Below, piece by piece: positions 36,354 to 50,712 of a stretch of DNA of 62,000 bases. The position numbers and the translations under genes were made by a program. This DNA is from Apostichopus japonicus (taxonomy: Eukaryota > Echinodermata > Holothuroidea > Aspidochirotida > Stichopodidae), in assembly GCF_037975245.1 (NCBI RefSeq), contig NC_092575.1, positions 10,992,501 to 11,054,500 on the forward strand, written 5' to 3'. Within the stretch, counting starts at the first letter, position 1, and every line of letters begins with the position of its first letter. Under the pieces are notes generated by a model, which saw only the letters and a program-made list of their open reading frames with translations, did not search any database and was not told the origin of the DNA.

Positions 36354-36949
36354 AGAAATCATAAGACTATAGCCCTTTTTCTCTCAAAATCAGGCAATGA
36401 GGGTGTTATGTTAAGGCCACAATTTTAAATATAGATGGCAAAGTTTGATTTAAAGAGTATTATTTTAGTATAGACTATGTTTCTATCTCAATGGTTCACA
36501 AATCACACTTTTAACTTGGCGAAGGAACGTTTTTGATCCCTGGGAATCCATCAGAAGATGCAGACTAGAGGTTTCAATCTTAAATTATCATTTTCTGCAC
36601 AAATTTGACAATTTTTGTAAGACTATAGCTTAATGGTTTCTTCAAATTTTGACATCACGACATTTATAATTCTTCCCACAATTATGCTGAGGAAGGATGG
36701 CGCTCTTTTAATTATATTCCAGACAAGACGAGCGGTATATTAGGTTCACACTCTTTAAAAGTAAATAGCAAATTTTAATTTAAAACAAGAAAAATATTAT
36801 TTTATTATAGACTATATTTTTAGTGTCTTATTTTCTCCGACACTGGGACAAGATGGCTCTATTTCAATAGATTATCTAACTATAACTATAAAATCACTCT
36901 AATAATAAAACTTTAAAGAAGCACACATTATTATAAACGAAAGTTCTTA

Positions 36950-38030
36950 TACTGTTTTTATCATTTTGAAAGAGTATTGAAATCAGGTATCAACTGCAAA
37001 ATGTCACATTTGAAATGTTGGACGAATTCATGAAATTTCATTTTTGTGCCTCAAATGAACATTTTTCTAAGACCATAACTTTGTCGTTTTATTCATGTTT
37101 GAGTCAAAATTGAAAACTTTTAAAATCTCTCTAATGATTCCAATTTGTGATACAGTGATGTTTAAAATACATCGGTTCCCTAAGAAAATTCTTGTCATAT
37201 TTTAGGTCCCTTCTTGAAAGAAAAAACAGTTATTAGTATAAACGAATATTCTTTCTGTTTTTCTTTCCATTTGAAGGACATTAGACTCTACAGTAGCCGT
37301 TGAGACTACATTTATGAACTTCAGGATGTACTATTAGTTCTTATACTGTTTTTATCACTTTGAAAGGGTATTGAAGTCAGGTAAAAATGCCAGAATGTGA
37401 TATTTGAATGTTGGACGGATTAATGAAACTTTATATTTTTTTGAACATTTTTCTGAGACCATTAACCTTGTGGTAATATTCATTTTGAGTCAACATTGAA
37501 AACTTTAAAATCTCTCTTACAATAAAAATTTGGGATACAGCGATGTTTAAACTACATCCCTAATAAAATTCTTGTCGTATTTTAGGTGACCCTTCATGAA
37601 AGAAAAGGCAATTATTGGTAAAACAAATATTCTTTCTGTTTTCTCTCCATTTGGAGGACATTATAAAATGTTCGACATACATCCCTGATAAAATTCTAGT
37701 CAGATTTTAGGTACCTTCTTAAAAACAAACAATTATTATAATATAAACAAATATATTCTTTTTGTTTTTCTTTTCATTTGAAGGACATTAGACTCTTCGG
37801 TGGTCGTTGAGAAGTCAGAGATGGATTCCTAAATTTGAAATCTGTAACAGATTCACGATACTGCGATGTTTAACATACATCGCTGAAAAATGTTGTCCTA
37901 TTTTATGTCCCTTCTTACTAAAAAAAACTGTTATTAGTATAAAAATATATTATTTCTGTTTGAAGACATTAGACTCTACGGTAGTCGTTGAGAAGTCAGA
38001 GAAAAATTTATGACAAATTTATAACAAAAT
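36950..38030 (+). repeat. Degenerate tandem array, period about 370 bp, end of block C
   Basis: Units start near TTCTTATACTGTTTTTATCA (36955 and 37328). They carry TTTTAGGTCCCTTCTTG and a CATTAGACTCTACGGTAGTC motif that recurs near 37285, 37785 and 37970. The same motifs lie in block B (12229-12860, 41170-41795), so the ends of C and B are related by sequence. Confidence 0.7.
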
Positions 38031-38579
38031 TATGAGATCTCTTCATTAAACAAACAATTATTTCATTTTATTATTACACACAAAAGTAGGCTTAATTTAT
38101 GAAACTTCATATTTGTGGCTGAAATGAACATTCCTCTAATACTAGACAGCCTGATGGTTTTATCAATTTTGAGTAACAATTAAAAATTAATAATTAGCAG
38201 ACGAAACGGGGTCGGAAATAAATTGATATTTTTGATATTGGATGGCCTGCTTAGGTTTATATCACGGTGTGATCTCAGGCTGATATCAGAAGGTTTTTTC
38301 CATCCGCCAAACTAAGCATCAACGAGATTTAGTCCTTCATAAAGGGTGTAATTCTTTAGCAATCTGAAATCCGCCATGTCTTGAATGAATCAATAATAGC
38401 AGCGTAGGATAAAGCTTATTGTTCTTCTGATATGTCAAGAATCACACATTATGCTTACTTTGTACGAACTTAGAAGAGACGAATTGCGTTCTGCTTTGAT
38501 TCAAAGGAGTAAGTTTTATTCCCTTTCTGTCATTCAAAGTTGATGTCTAAGGTAGGATATATATGGTTTGATGATTAAG

Positions 38580-38625
38580 AGTAGTCCGATAGCCCAGTGG
38601 GTTTAGCAGAGGACTACGAAGTTGA
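38580..38625 (+). other. 5' half of a tRNA-like sequence
   Basis: TCCGATAGCCCAGTGGGTT then AGCAGAGGACTACGAAG look like the acceptor, D and anticodon arms of a tRNA-type promoter head. No T-arm or B-box follows; TA repeats begin instead. Probably a truncated SINE head. Confidence 0.35.
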
Positions 38626-38637
38626 TATTTGTATGTA

Positions 38638-38797
38638 TGTATATATATATATATATATTAAATCAGTAAAGAATAACACACCACTTCACGACCGGTTTCG
38701 TCCTTTTGGGACTAATGAGGCGAAGGTAGGAATCGAACCCCGGATCTTCGTGTCACGAACCTAAGCCCGTACCACTCGACCACAGTGATTCTACTGG
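38638..38797 (-). mobile_element. tRNA-derived SINE, second family
   Basis: On the minus strand an A-box (TGGTCGAGTGG) and, about 45 bp on, a B-box (GGTTCGATTCC) are followed by a body with GACGAAACCGGTCGTGAAG and a tail of TA repeats. This is a short SINE with a well-kept Pol III promoter, not a tRNA gene, because the 3' acceptor half is replaced by the body. Confidence 0.75.
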
Positions 38798-38929
38798 TGT
38801 GTTAAAGCGTATAAATTGGCTTTGAATAACTGTCATTAAGGGCGTATTACCCAAGTATTAAGATTGTACAGAGTGCACCCCTGGCGCTTTGAATCTGACA
38901 ATCTTTACACAATTTTAATATATATATTA

Positions 38930-39148
38930 GATACTCCTGCAAGCAGGAACTCGCGAAGAAGCCTCATTGGCTTATCAAAGCCGCAAGATGACCGAAGTCA
39001 GTCTCTTACATTTTTAACGTCCATGATTATGAATTGTTAATTGTCAACAACTCTGTAACTGGACGACATACATTAATCTGGGAGTGGCTCGAACCGGGGA
39101 CCATATGATTGAAAGGCACCGGCGTTAACCACTGAGCTAACACTCCGC
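38930..39148 (-). mobile_element. tRNA-derived SINE at the C/B boundary, first of a pair
   Basis: The best-preserved copy of the family. The head has TTAGCTCAGTGGTTAACGCC and GGTTCGAGCC, the body has GTAAGAGACTGACTTCGGTC, and the tail has AAGCCAATGAGGCTTCTTCG and CCTGCTTGCAGGAG, followed by TA-rich DNA. It precedes the similar copy at 39190-39403 in the same orientation. Confidence 0.85.
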
Positions 39149-39189
39149 TATTTAGAGTTGTGTGTGGGTGTGTGTGTGTATGTATTTAA

Positions 39190-39403
39190 GATCCTCTTGT
39201 AAGCAGGAACTCGCGAATAAGCCTCATTGGCTTATCAAAGCCGCAAGCTGACGGAAGTCAGTCTCTTACATTCAGATTTAACGTCCATGATTATGAATTG
39301 TCAACAACTCTGTTACTGGACGACATACATTAATCTTAGAGTGACTCGAACCGGGGACCTTATGATTGGAACGCACTGGCGTTAACCACTGAGTTCGAAC
39401 GCA
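39190..39403 (-). mobile_element. tRNA-derived SINE, second of the pair, unit 2
   Basis: Orthologue of 10270-10482, with the same degraded head (CTCAGTGGTTAACGCCAG) and the same GT-rich 3' flank. It lies about 40 bp downstream of the related copy at 38930-39148. Confidence 0.8.
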
Positions 39404-39489
39404 ACAAAGATATACGAATGTGAGAAAATTATTTTTTTGACTTTTCCCACTTTTTCCCTTCAAATCTTTAAGTATCAGTCTTGGATTTA

Positions 39490-39830
39490 GTTTTCTAGCT
39501 GATGTGTTGGTTAGCGCGACGGTGTAAGCGAAATACCTTGCACTGCTAATCGAGTAAACCGTGGCTAGGGTTCGAGGCAGGCTGGAGGCGATAATACCCT
39601 CGGCTGTAGGTATGGCGCTTTTTGTGGCCTATGATCCCGTGCAATGTCTCCCTTGTTGTCGTAAACGAATCCGGGAGGATGCGAGGAGGGTCGGTCGATC
39701 AGAGGTCGACCAGAAGCGTACTCAGTGGCGTGCGTGAATCCTTGCCTTTGGCCAGAGGGTCGAAACATATGTATGCAGCCCATGTCCACTGAATACGTGG
39801 CACAATGAGGCGCTATTCTCCTAAAAAAAG
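39490..39830 (+). mobile_element. Possible tRNA-headed SINE, unit 2
   Basis: Copy of 10570-10905 carried within block B, with TTAGCGCGACGG and GGGTTCGAGGC again at the same spacing. Confidence 0.45.
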
Positions 39831-40994
39831 TATCTACGCAAGCTGACAATTGCCATCACAAATTTAATATATTAACGAAACTATTTCTTAAGCAGCGCCA
39901 TCCCTTCTATTTCAAACACAATGAAAGTAACCCTTTTTGAAATTCTGATTGTTAATATTTATTATTAGTGCAACTTGGTCACATAACGTAATTTTGACAA
40001 CTTCCCGTAAATTATTATTCGCAAAACTGATAGAAAAGTGCCGTTTCGTTTATTTTTCGTGGTTGAAAGGTCTCTGTTTAGCTTATCATGTAACAGTACG
40101 CGTATGTTATTGCGTAATACAGTATATCGATGTTCTGTATAAACACATAATATATTGCATATATATGTATTCATAAATGTTATAAATGACGATAAGTTGG
40201 ACAAGGTATAGATATCTTGCTAAGTTACTCAGATCAACAAGGCAACATATATGGCCTTTACATGAGGGAAGGGGGAGTCAATAAAAGCCAACGTCGTAAT
40301 CACGTGCTGGGAATGTTTATTCGTTAATTGTAAACAATGAAGCATTGACGTACACAGTATATATTTGAAAGGAGGGGCGGAGCAGGCAAAACTTAATCTC
40401 CTCTGCCACGATTGATTCAGAACGTTTATGGAAGGGTGTCCTGTGCTTGGGGAAAGTGGTATAAGTTTACTGCGAATGAATGTAAACTTTTCGGCGATTG
40501 AAAGTTTTAGTAAGAAAAGATACCACCTGAGCAAGAAAACTGAACAACTTAATTGACCACTAAATCCCAGTGTCCTTACATGGAGACTGGAGACACGTGA
40601 TCATAACACTGTTACGCCAAGTTAGTCAATACCATTCTAATTCGAGAGAGAATAAATAGCCCAAAGGTCGCAGAAATTTGGTTTAGACATTTAACATGTT
40701 GATCTTAATCAATAGGCTGAAAAACTGTGAAGTGGTAAATGAAGTTTTACCAACATTCCACCATCTGGTTAAATAAAGACTTCATTTAAATGATTTAAAC
40801 TTCCTACATTCTTACAAACAACTTAATACGACATGAATTTACGGAGTACGTTTTTTGTTGTTGTCTACAATTAAAAGGTTCAATGATTTTAATTGAATTC
40901 CATCCATGCATGTTTTGAGAGAGTAAGAAAAAGTGCGGCTTGTATTTTAGTTATGTTTAACGAAGGCTATTTCTAATAAACAATGGAGACTTAC

Positions 40995-40997
<3 letters not shown>

Positions 40998-41042
<45 letters not shown>
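40998..41042. repeat. (TA)n present only in unit 2
   Basis: About 45 bp of TA repeat replaces the unit 1 sequence ATACGGTAGCATTATAG near 12082, a local microsatellite birth or expansion after duplication. Confidence 0.9.
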
Positions 41043-41048
<6 letters not shown>

Positions 41049-41826
41049 TACTCTGTGGCAACCACCTGTATAGGCTTCCAAACTTTGATATTATATATTT
41101 TGATGAAGCGAGGTTGTTAATATACGTTACATCTTTAACGAAGTTATTGTCACCAACATAGCTCGCTTCTTCTAGGATTTTAGACTCCACTGCCGCCGTT
41201 TTGAAATCAGAGATAAACGTCTGGATGCCTCATTTGAAATATGACAATTTATTTGTATAAACAACTATTCCTTCTGTGTTTCTAACCTTCAAGGATTTTT
41301 GACTCAATGCTAGTTGTTGAGAAGGCAGAGATGAACGTCAGGGCGTACTATTTGAAATCTATAACAAATTCATGGGACGTTGTGGTTTTATGTACTTTTG
41401 AGTCAAAATTGAAAACTGTTAAAACCTTTCTAATATTACACATTTGGGATACAGCGATGTTTAACATACATCCCTGATAAAGTTGTTGTCATATTTTGAA
41501 AGAAAAATCAATTTTTAGTATAAATGAATATTCTTTCCATTAGAAGGTTTTTAGACTCTACGGTAGTCGTTGGAACTGCAGATATGAACGTCATGAGGTC
41601 CTATTTGAAACATATAACACATTCAGGAGATCCTTCTTTAAAGAAGCAAACATTATATAAACAAAGGTCTTATACTATTTTTATCACTTTGAAAGAGTAT
41701 TGAAGCCAGGTCTCAACTGCACAATGCCATATTTGAAATGTTGGACGAATTTATAAAACTTCATATTTGTGACTCAAATGAACATTTTTCTAAGACTATA
41801 TATATATATATATATATTATTTATAG

Positions 41827-41836
41827 ATGGTGATGG

Positions 41837-41934
<98 letters not shown>

Positions 41935-41965
41935 GTGATAATGGTGATAATGGTGATGGTGATGA
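41827..41965 (+). repeat. (GAT)n array, unit 2
   Basis: A nearly pure GAT run of more than 100 bp between GATGGT motifs, compared with about 60 bp of mixed GAT/GGT in unit 1. The poly-Asp and poly-Met frames here are by-products. Confidence 0.95.
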
Positions 41966-43800
41966 TGATGACTCAACTTCGACCTAGCCCTAGCCTAAGT
42001 AATGCTACTATGCCTCAGATCCGAAAGTCTGATCGGCTAGGCCTATATGTTTTTAGTCCGAGCCTACGGTTAGACTGTAACATAATATAACTTTAATCGT
42101 GAGGGGTTGTTTTGAAGAAGAAAATATGCATAATGCTCATAGCCCACTGATACCTCACTGCTTGTCGCATACGCACTCGTTATAGCAAAATCACTGCATG
42201 TTATCAACACACTTGGTTTGGCAAACTCATTGTTTGTGACAAGTTCACTCGTTGTGACAAACGCCATAATCTCTTGGCTTCCGAAGAAAACACATCCTTA
42301 TTTTCCAACTTAGTTTGAACTTCAACAAAACGAAGATTAAAGGAGAAATAAACTCTGGGTTTTTGCAGTGTACATGCGGTACGGGATAATTTTCTAATTT
42401 AATTGGTGAAATAACTAAGCAAAATAAACATTTGAACAACGGCCATTTTGCTAATATGAGTATTGAGGGCGCTTCAAAAGTGACGTAGGTGAACCACTTC
42501 GTAACTTCAAAACAATGAAGCTTTGCATACGAGTTATAGTCTATTCACACTATGTTGAAAAGATCCCAAAATTTATATTTCCACTGATACACTTTACAAT
42601 AATAAATTTTACACACTTTATAAGCATTTCTACAGATCAATAAAGACAAAAGATATCTTTGATCGATATTTTATTCATTACTATTGTTGAAAGTTCAATT
42701 CTAATTATTTTAGGGATTTTCAACTATTTTTTCTTGAAATACGCCAAGTCGCTAGCTTTCGTCACGGTACTTCCTGGAACTGGCTCAATTCAAACAAAAT
42801 GGCGCGACACATGAACTACATTCAAATCGTTTTTTTTCATCTCAAAGAAGGGATTTGATGCTTTTTTATTGCTTTTACTGGAAAGACCATCTGTCAAAAC
42901 GAAAGAATGGATGCAAAAAATTCTAGGTTTATTTCTCCTTTAAGATGTGCCAAGTTGTGTATTTGCAGCCATGAAAAGTGACATTCATTACACGAATTGT
43001 ATACAAATATTGTTACATGCATCCTTGCAATTAAACAGAATTTCAAGAAATCTTGAAATAAGAATTCCATTTCTACCTAAGTTTATTCGTATGTTTGTTT
43101 GAGTGACGTAAGTAGGTATTAATCTGCGGTCATCGTTGATTTGAGGTTCAAGTAGAAACAGTTTTATCATTTTCGTAGTCATTCAGAACATTAGCTAATA
43201 TAATTTTAACCCAACAAAGGCACACAAGGAATTGCATGTAAACATGCTACATGTGTACTATGTCTTTAACTAGAGGGCGTGAACGTCGCAGAGTTGCCTT
43301 GAAAAGGTGACGATAAGATTGACGACAGTTAATTTGTTCGGTGACAGCGACGTGAGCAGGCTGATGTGTTGTTTCACTGGCTAGTTTGGATAAAATCATA
43401 TTTTCCAATAAAATCTAGAAAGGAAATTATTATTGGTAAGAGTTCTGTGAAATTTCATGTTTTTAATTGGCTGAGAAAGATGTAATCACTTATTTACTGA
43501 AGTTTTTAAAGGTGAGAAAAACAGAAAGACCGACAGAGAGAACAAGAAGTACCTCAATTGCACACTGACAGCCACACACAAAATAACAAATAATATACCG
43601 GAGGAAATGAAGTGAACGGCGAGGAGAATGATATAGTAATGAGGGGATTATATTTTAGTCGATATTTTATTATTCTATATCTAATGTGACTGTGTGAGGT
43701 ATTATACATCAGATTAAAGTTTTACATTTTGTTTCCTCTCTGCGGTTTACGTGCCATCCTTTTGGAACCACAAGCGTACGTTCTTGAGAATTTGACGAAA

Positions 43801-43956
43801 ATGCGTCCGGAAAAACTTGCGCTCGTCCTTTTAACAGTGATAGTCATGGTGGAAGGTAAGCGTAATTTTTCTGTTGTGGTTGGTACGGTAATGTACGTTT
43901 AAGTTTCAAGATTCATTAACGCAGATTAATCTCTCAGAAGCTTTTGTGTATATATA

Positions 43957-44045
<89 letters not shown>

Positions 44046-46362
44046 CTACTTTACATTTACACATTTCGTGTTTTTTATACTATGCATTCAATTAATACCT
44101 CTAATTTAAATTTAGATTTAAGTAAATAAATTACAGTTTTACTCGAACTTTTACATGTGACAGGTGTTAAAACATCAAACATTGGATACCCATGTAGTCC
44201 TCCTAGTATACCATCGAAAGTTCCAACAGACAGCAACACAGATGTGTCTTCCTCTATTACAGAGGATGCTGAAACCACACCCAGTAAGTATAGATTTCTG
44301 CTTCACTTTGTAGCCAATTAAGAATTATAGTTGCGAAAGCAGCTAATAGCAAGGATAAAGTGAAAACTTGTAAGATAGAAAATAATACAGGGGGGAGGTT
44401 TATTGCAGCATTCTAGCAGTATTCTACAACAGAATTAACAAGGAAATCTATGATCCCCTTTCTGACGTCGAATGACATTTGGTTTTCTCACTACAATAAT
44501 ATTATGTTTACATTAGCAAAGGTAACACATTCGACAGTACAACAGATCATAACAGACATATAAATAACTTAATATGATGATCGATATGACGGTAACGATG
44601 ATGATTTGTTAAGATGTTCTTATATTATTTTATTTTGCTAAAAATGAATATTTACAATCAAGGTTGCAATTGTTTATTTTGTTATTATGCATGCAGTTTT
44701 TGTTCAAATAACACCTCACGATTTAACAGCTAAATATTTTTTCGTTCTTTCATATTTAAAGGACTGACGCCAATGATGATTCGGAACAATGTTCTTATTT
44801 TATTTTGTTATATTTGAATATTTATCTTCAAGGTTGCAACTCTTTAATTGTTGCTGGAAAGAACTATTCTATGGCAAAGAATGCCTGTGGAGAAATTGGA
44901 GGGAAAATGTTCGGTTATGAGCATGTGCAGTCCAATAAAACAGCAGAGGTAAGCACGGATGATTAATGTGGCGATACATTAAAACCCAAAATCCTGTCTC
45001 TGTTGTTGTTGTTTTAGTTATCATTATGACTGGCCTAACTAGGTGTGCTTACATGGGATTGGTAAAAGAGAGGAAGAAGGGATTGGAGCCAATGAACCTA
45101 CACAGAGTGTCTTGGAATCTTCTGTAAAGTTCAAATATATGTAGAATGTCATTATAAATAAAATTTATTCATACAACTAGTATCTCCACCTCTTATAGTT
45201 TGCCCCTTCCAAACTTTTAAACACCTACTGGTATAATGGAAAGGCCAATTTATTGGCTTGTATATAAACAACTTAATATGTCAGAATTTTCACAGACATT
45301 ATTAGCTCTTAGGGTCTCAATTTAACATGTATTATATCTACCATATATATATTTTATATTACTCTTAGTCTAAGACACACATCTGTTTCTCGTCAGTGTA
45401 ATATCAGTAACTTGTGATTGTAGTTTAACCGATATTTTATTCTTTCATCCAGGAGACATTCAGGGATCTGATGAGTTCACATGCAGAATCTTCTTCCTGT
45501 CGTTTTGTGTGGGTTGATATTATTCGAAAAGATGATAATCAATTCAAATGGAGTGACGGTCCCGACTTTGTCGATAGTGATAGGTATGTATTAGGCTAGC
45601 CTAAGTCTCAATCCGTTTTTGTGTTCCATACCAAAGACTGCTCAGCCTAAATCCCATTGTTCAATATTAATATGTATAGTCTAAGTAGGTATGGCCTACA
45701 GCGATATTATTACCACCAGGTACATGTATTTACAAAGGCACCATCATTTTTGCACGTACCATGTTTTGAACAGCTACAGCGGACAAAATATATCAGGCTA
45801 GTTCGTTGATTTTCAATTTAACATGAAAGAATTGTCCTGCTAGAAATGTATTTTATGAACAACATATTTGAACTAATCTGATGAAGTTTATGGAACGCCA
45901 AACGGACAACACCGAGGACGACATAAGGAACGCTAATAGGTTACAGGATGCATAACAAATAATTAAAATTATACACTATAATAAAAATGTAAAAGCTAAT
46001 TTTTATTGTTTTGGCCGAGAAGAAGATCATTTCCTATTGTCCGGTAGCAGCAGTGTGTTGATTTTACTGCCGAAAATAAAGTGGATCTGTAACGACGTGT
46101 ATAACGATTGTAGTAATTTAACTGCAAACCATCTTCATCATCTCCATCTTTCATCAATTTGAAAGGAGTATTTTAGTTGAACAGTTGTTGCTTTTGTTAT
46201 TTCTGCAGTTGGTGGGGTAATTATGAACCTAATGACCATGCAGACTCGCAGTGGTGTGTGGCAAGTTATCGAGGTGGCAACTGGAAGCTTCATGACGTAC
46301 GATGTACCAGAAGCGTTCAACTTTGTACTATGTGCATGGATGCATGGTGCAACTCCGGCTAA
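43801..46362 (+). CDS. Secreted C-type lectin, five exons, copy 2
   Basis: Exons are 43801-43855, 44164-44283, 44833-44948, 45453-45583 and 46209-46362, with the same lengths, phases and GT/AG sites as copy 1, again giving 191 residues. Domain layout is as in copy 1: signal peptide, Ser/Thr-rich linker and a C-type lectin domain with EPN at 147-149 and LHD at 168-170. Differences from copy 1 are Q39P and P48S (linker), F111S, N146Y (next to EPN), D163G, I171V and H172R (next to LHD). All eight base changes are non-synonymous by my count. The frame is intact, so both copies could be functional with different ligand preference. Intron 1 holds a longer TA run, and the downstream AATAAA is changed to AATAAG. 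Confidence 0.88.
43958..44041. repeat. (TA)n in lectin intron 1, copy 2
   Basis: About 84 bp of TA with a GCATA interruption just upstream, longer than in copy 1. Confidence 0.95.
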
Positions 46363-46677
46363 TCTAATTATACTGATAAATTTAAAATTACATTGGATTA
46401 TTTAAAATATTCCCTTTCTGCGATAAATGAAGATATTTTCATTTGTACGTTTCTATACACAGTTTTATTGGTATATAAAGTGGTCAATTGATGTTATTAA
46501 ATTAACATGTTATGATCAAATAACAATCATTTCATGTTTAAGTTAATTTCTCTCCCTCTTTTTTTTTTTTGGACGTAGATCTATTGAAAATGCTGCTATT
46601 TATCCCTGTTCAATTTCTGTGCTCTCTTATACTCTTGAAACACAATCTCATTTGCGAATATCTTGACAAACGGAAGA

Positions 46678-46683
46678 AATAAG
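46678..46683 (+). terminator. Altered lectin poly(A) signal AATAAG, copy 2
   Basis: Occupies the place of AATAAA at 18272-18277 in copy 1 and is followed by a pure G tract of about 16 bases (46721-46736). If the copy 1 hexamer is used, this copy would need a weaker variant or another site. Confidence 0.35.
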
Positions 46684-48205
46684 TATGAGTCACAAAGTTA
46701 CAGTTGTAGCTTGTTACAATGGGGGGGGGGGGGGGGTGGGAGGGACAATCCTTATCGAAAAGATCCTGCAGGATGGCGGGTATATAAAGCAGAATAATAT
46801 GAGTAAAACTCAAAGAGGTGTAAAATAGATAAGCAAATTATTCAGAATGGAAACATAAAAAAGCAACCTACAACCAGCCAGGGAAATGGATTTGACTACA
46901 CTAACTGTCCCAGTCCTGGCAAACAGCGAACCAGGAGTAACTAACCACGAAAGTAAAACACTCACTGGAAGTAAACTTTACTAGTCTCTAGCTAACGGGT
47001 TCAAAGAGTGAGTTCCCCTCCCTCTGCCAGACCCCACGGTCCTCACAGTTTATGCAGTCTAACTTATGAAGAGAGGGTTTTAGCCCAAATTTCTTGGTAG
47101 GAGGTCCGTTATGAGGTGAACGAGGAGAAATGTGTCTTGTACATCCATTTTTGGAAATAATAATGTCATCATGAAGTGTGGGGGTGGAGGGTGGGATTGC
47201 CTGCTTCAAGAAACTTCTTAGTAGATATGAGTTGTAAACACCCTATGAGGTATGCATGAGGTATTGCTAGGAGCTAGGCGGGTATGGCATATGCCATGTA
47301 ATACAGTGATGTACATAAACCTTGTAAAAGGGTTATGTAAACCTTTTGCTCTAAATTGTATTCTATTTATACTTAATAGTTTTTGTTTTCCTACATACGA
47401 ATATTGCTGTTATGACTTAACTATAATAACTAATTTCTAAATTTTAATTGAGTGTACCTAAAGATGGTTAGAGAAGGAAGTAGTGAGCGTTTTAGGAAAC
47501 ACCTTACTGTGTGTAATAACAACATGAATGGTAAACGAGAAGTTTTCATGACCATGTTATTAATATATGTATATCAGAGATTATATATTAGATTACAACT
47601 TGGTCTATGAGATCTAATCTGATCATGCCCTTTGGCTCTACACGGATATGTCATGTGGGTGAAAACTGTTAATAGTCTATACTTTAATAGTGTTAATAGT
47701 CTATACTACCACGTTGGGTAAAGAATTTAACCAGCATTCGTGTAAGCGCAGTATAACAGCAAAGGTTTGGCTTTTTATCCTGTTTTGCACGTGTAAAATC
47801 TTTGAGTTTTATATCATGTACAATGCGTGTCCTTTCAGTATTTATTTTCATCGTTAAAGAAACACAGAATGTAGTTTAGATAGAAGATGGTGTCACTCAA
47901 TAAACGGAATGTAAGTTATCAGACTTACTAACTCAATTGGAGCCTTTTCTTTCTCGTCTATTTATCGACCCTTTTTTGAGTTAAACACCCTAGCCAATTA
48001 TATTCATGGGATCCCATTAAAAGATACTTAAGACTTGTAATTATTTATCAAACGTTTTCTAGTTATATGTCAAGGTGGACTTATTTATCGAGTATATAGC
48101 TTTAGTCAAAGTTAATATACCTTACGTCTAATATTACTCCGAGCAATAATCCCATGTTTAAACGCCAAAGAATATGCATATTTATGAGTGACAGTGAAGG
48201 AGATT

Positions 48206-49245
<1,040 letters not shown>

Positions 49246-50658
49246 ACCACAAAGAATGTTATGAAATGTTTCTAGTTAGGTTGTATTATATTTATTATCA
49301 ATTCAGAGATGTGCGTTGACTTCATACGGTATACAATGATGTTCAGTAACACGTTAATAAAGTAATACACAGTGCAAAGGCGAAGTACATTCTTTTTGAC
49401 GAAAACATTGTTTAAGCTTCCTTATAAAATATCCTTCATTCCTAAAACACAAGACAACATGCATGTATTTTGAGCGTAACGTTGTGCATTTAAGGAGGAG
49501 TTGGGAACAAACTTGGCTGTATTAAACTATCAAGGACCGCCATATGCTTAAAATGCACATTATAATATTGTCGAATCAGTTTAATTAAAATTAATTAATA
49601 CTTAAATGTCTATGTTAATGGTCTGAATTATATTTCACATTATAATTTGAAAGATATTTCATTATTACATTGACAACTATAAATAGCTACGAAGGGACTT
49701 CGTGAACGTCACCAGGATTCTTCCTCGTTCATCAGTTCAAAATATATGTAACTTTGGCTGTCAGGAATACGATTCTCTACATACCATGAGTTAATTCTAA
49801 ACATTTATTTATATTAGGACTTGAATTTGTTGTGTCTTTATGAAATGCTTTAGGTTTTTGATCTTTATCCTTTGATTATTTACCCTGTGACGATTGTAGT
49901 CCCTGAAGCATTTCAATATAGGCGTACTACCATACGTCTTACATCTGTCGTACCTTCTGGTCTTATTATAAATATATGTTTGAGATAACAGCAAAACTCT
50001 GAGACCCCATAAAAAAAGACAGAATCTTACTCCTTTGGGATGTATCATGCTTTCAAAGTCATGTCAGAGGCTGACATTTTGTCAAATTAAATCTGTGATT
50101 TCAAAAGTACCATTTGAAGGTAAAACCATTTGCTTGTTGAACACAAGATTTGTGTTAATGAATCCAATATTAGGTTTGGTCATATTCACAAAAAAAAATC
50201 TATATTACAGAAGTAGCATTTTGGTAAAACTCACATCTATGAAGTTTTACTTAGCAGCATAGTAAATAAACAATAACATAAAAAATACTATCACAAGTAA
50301 CTCGATGATATAATACTTAGATCTCTAGCTTTTCTCTGGTTTCCACTATTGTCATTAAATCAATGTATCGTACAAAAGGAAAACGATTTCTGTTAGAAAA
50401 GCGAGTTTATCACATAAACCAATATGAGCGGTAACTGTTATGTACGAATATGATTCACTTTGTAAAGCAAGCAGCTTCCATTGAATATGTTAATTCAGGT
50501 TATAACGATATCCACTGTATTTACATCTATTTAACTGTAAATCGCTCATGAAAAGGTTTAATAGACGCTTGACTATTCAAACATTATAAAAATCTTTTCG
50601 TTCTTAAAGAATACAAAAATAAAGGAAGACATAAAGAGAGAGAAGAAAGAAAGAAAAA

Positions 50659-50712
<54 letters not shown>

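Larger units (their letters stand above)
30610..39160. repeat. Segmental-duplication block C, unit 2
   Basis: The first 3.2 kb aligns closely with 58790-62000. Unit 1 has nothing equivalent between 10235 and 10270. Content: a TA microsatellite, a 9-bp minisatellite, a CA-rich patch, decayed coding remnants (32295-32700, 33290-33800), AT-rich DNA (33800-36900) and a degenerate tandem array leading into SINEs. No intact gene is recognised. Confidence 0.85.
39160..48205. repeat. Segmental-duplication block B, unit 2 (lectin block)
   Basis: Matches 10236-19820 with mostly isolated base changes. Main differences are a 690 bp segment absent at about 42556 (the THAP/P2X7-like segment of unit 1), longer TA and GAT arrays and about 25 extra bases near 42835. 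The stretches 39831-40990, 42560-43800 and 46690-48190 show no gene. Confidence 0.88.

Noticed and set aside
38580-39403. tRNA genes
   Set aside because: A- and B-box promoters are present, but the 3' acceptor halves are replaced by SINE bodies, so functional tRNAs are not encoded.
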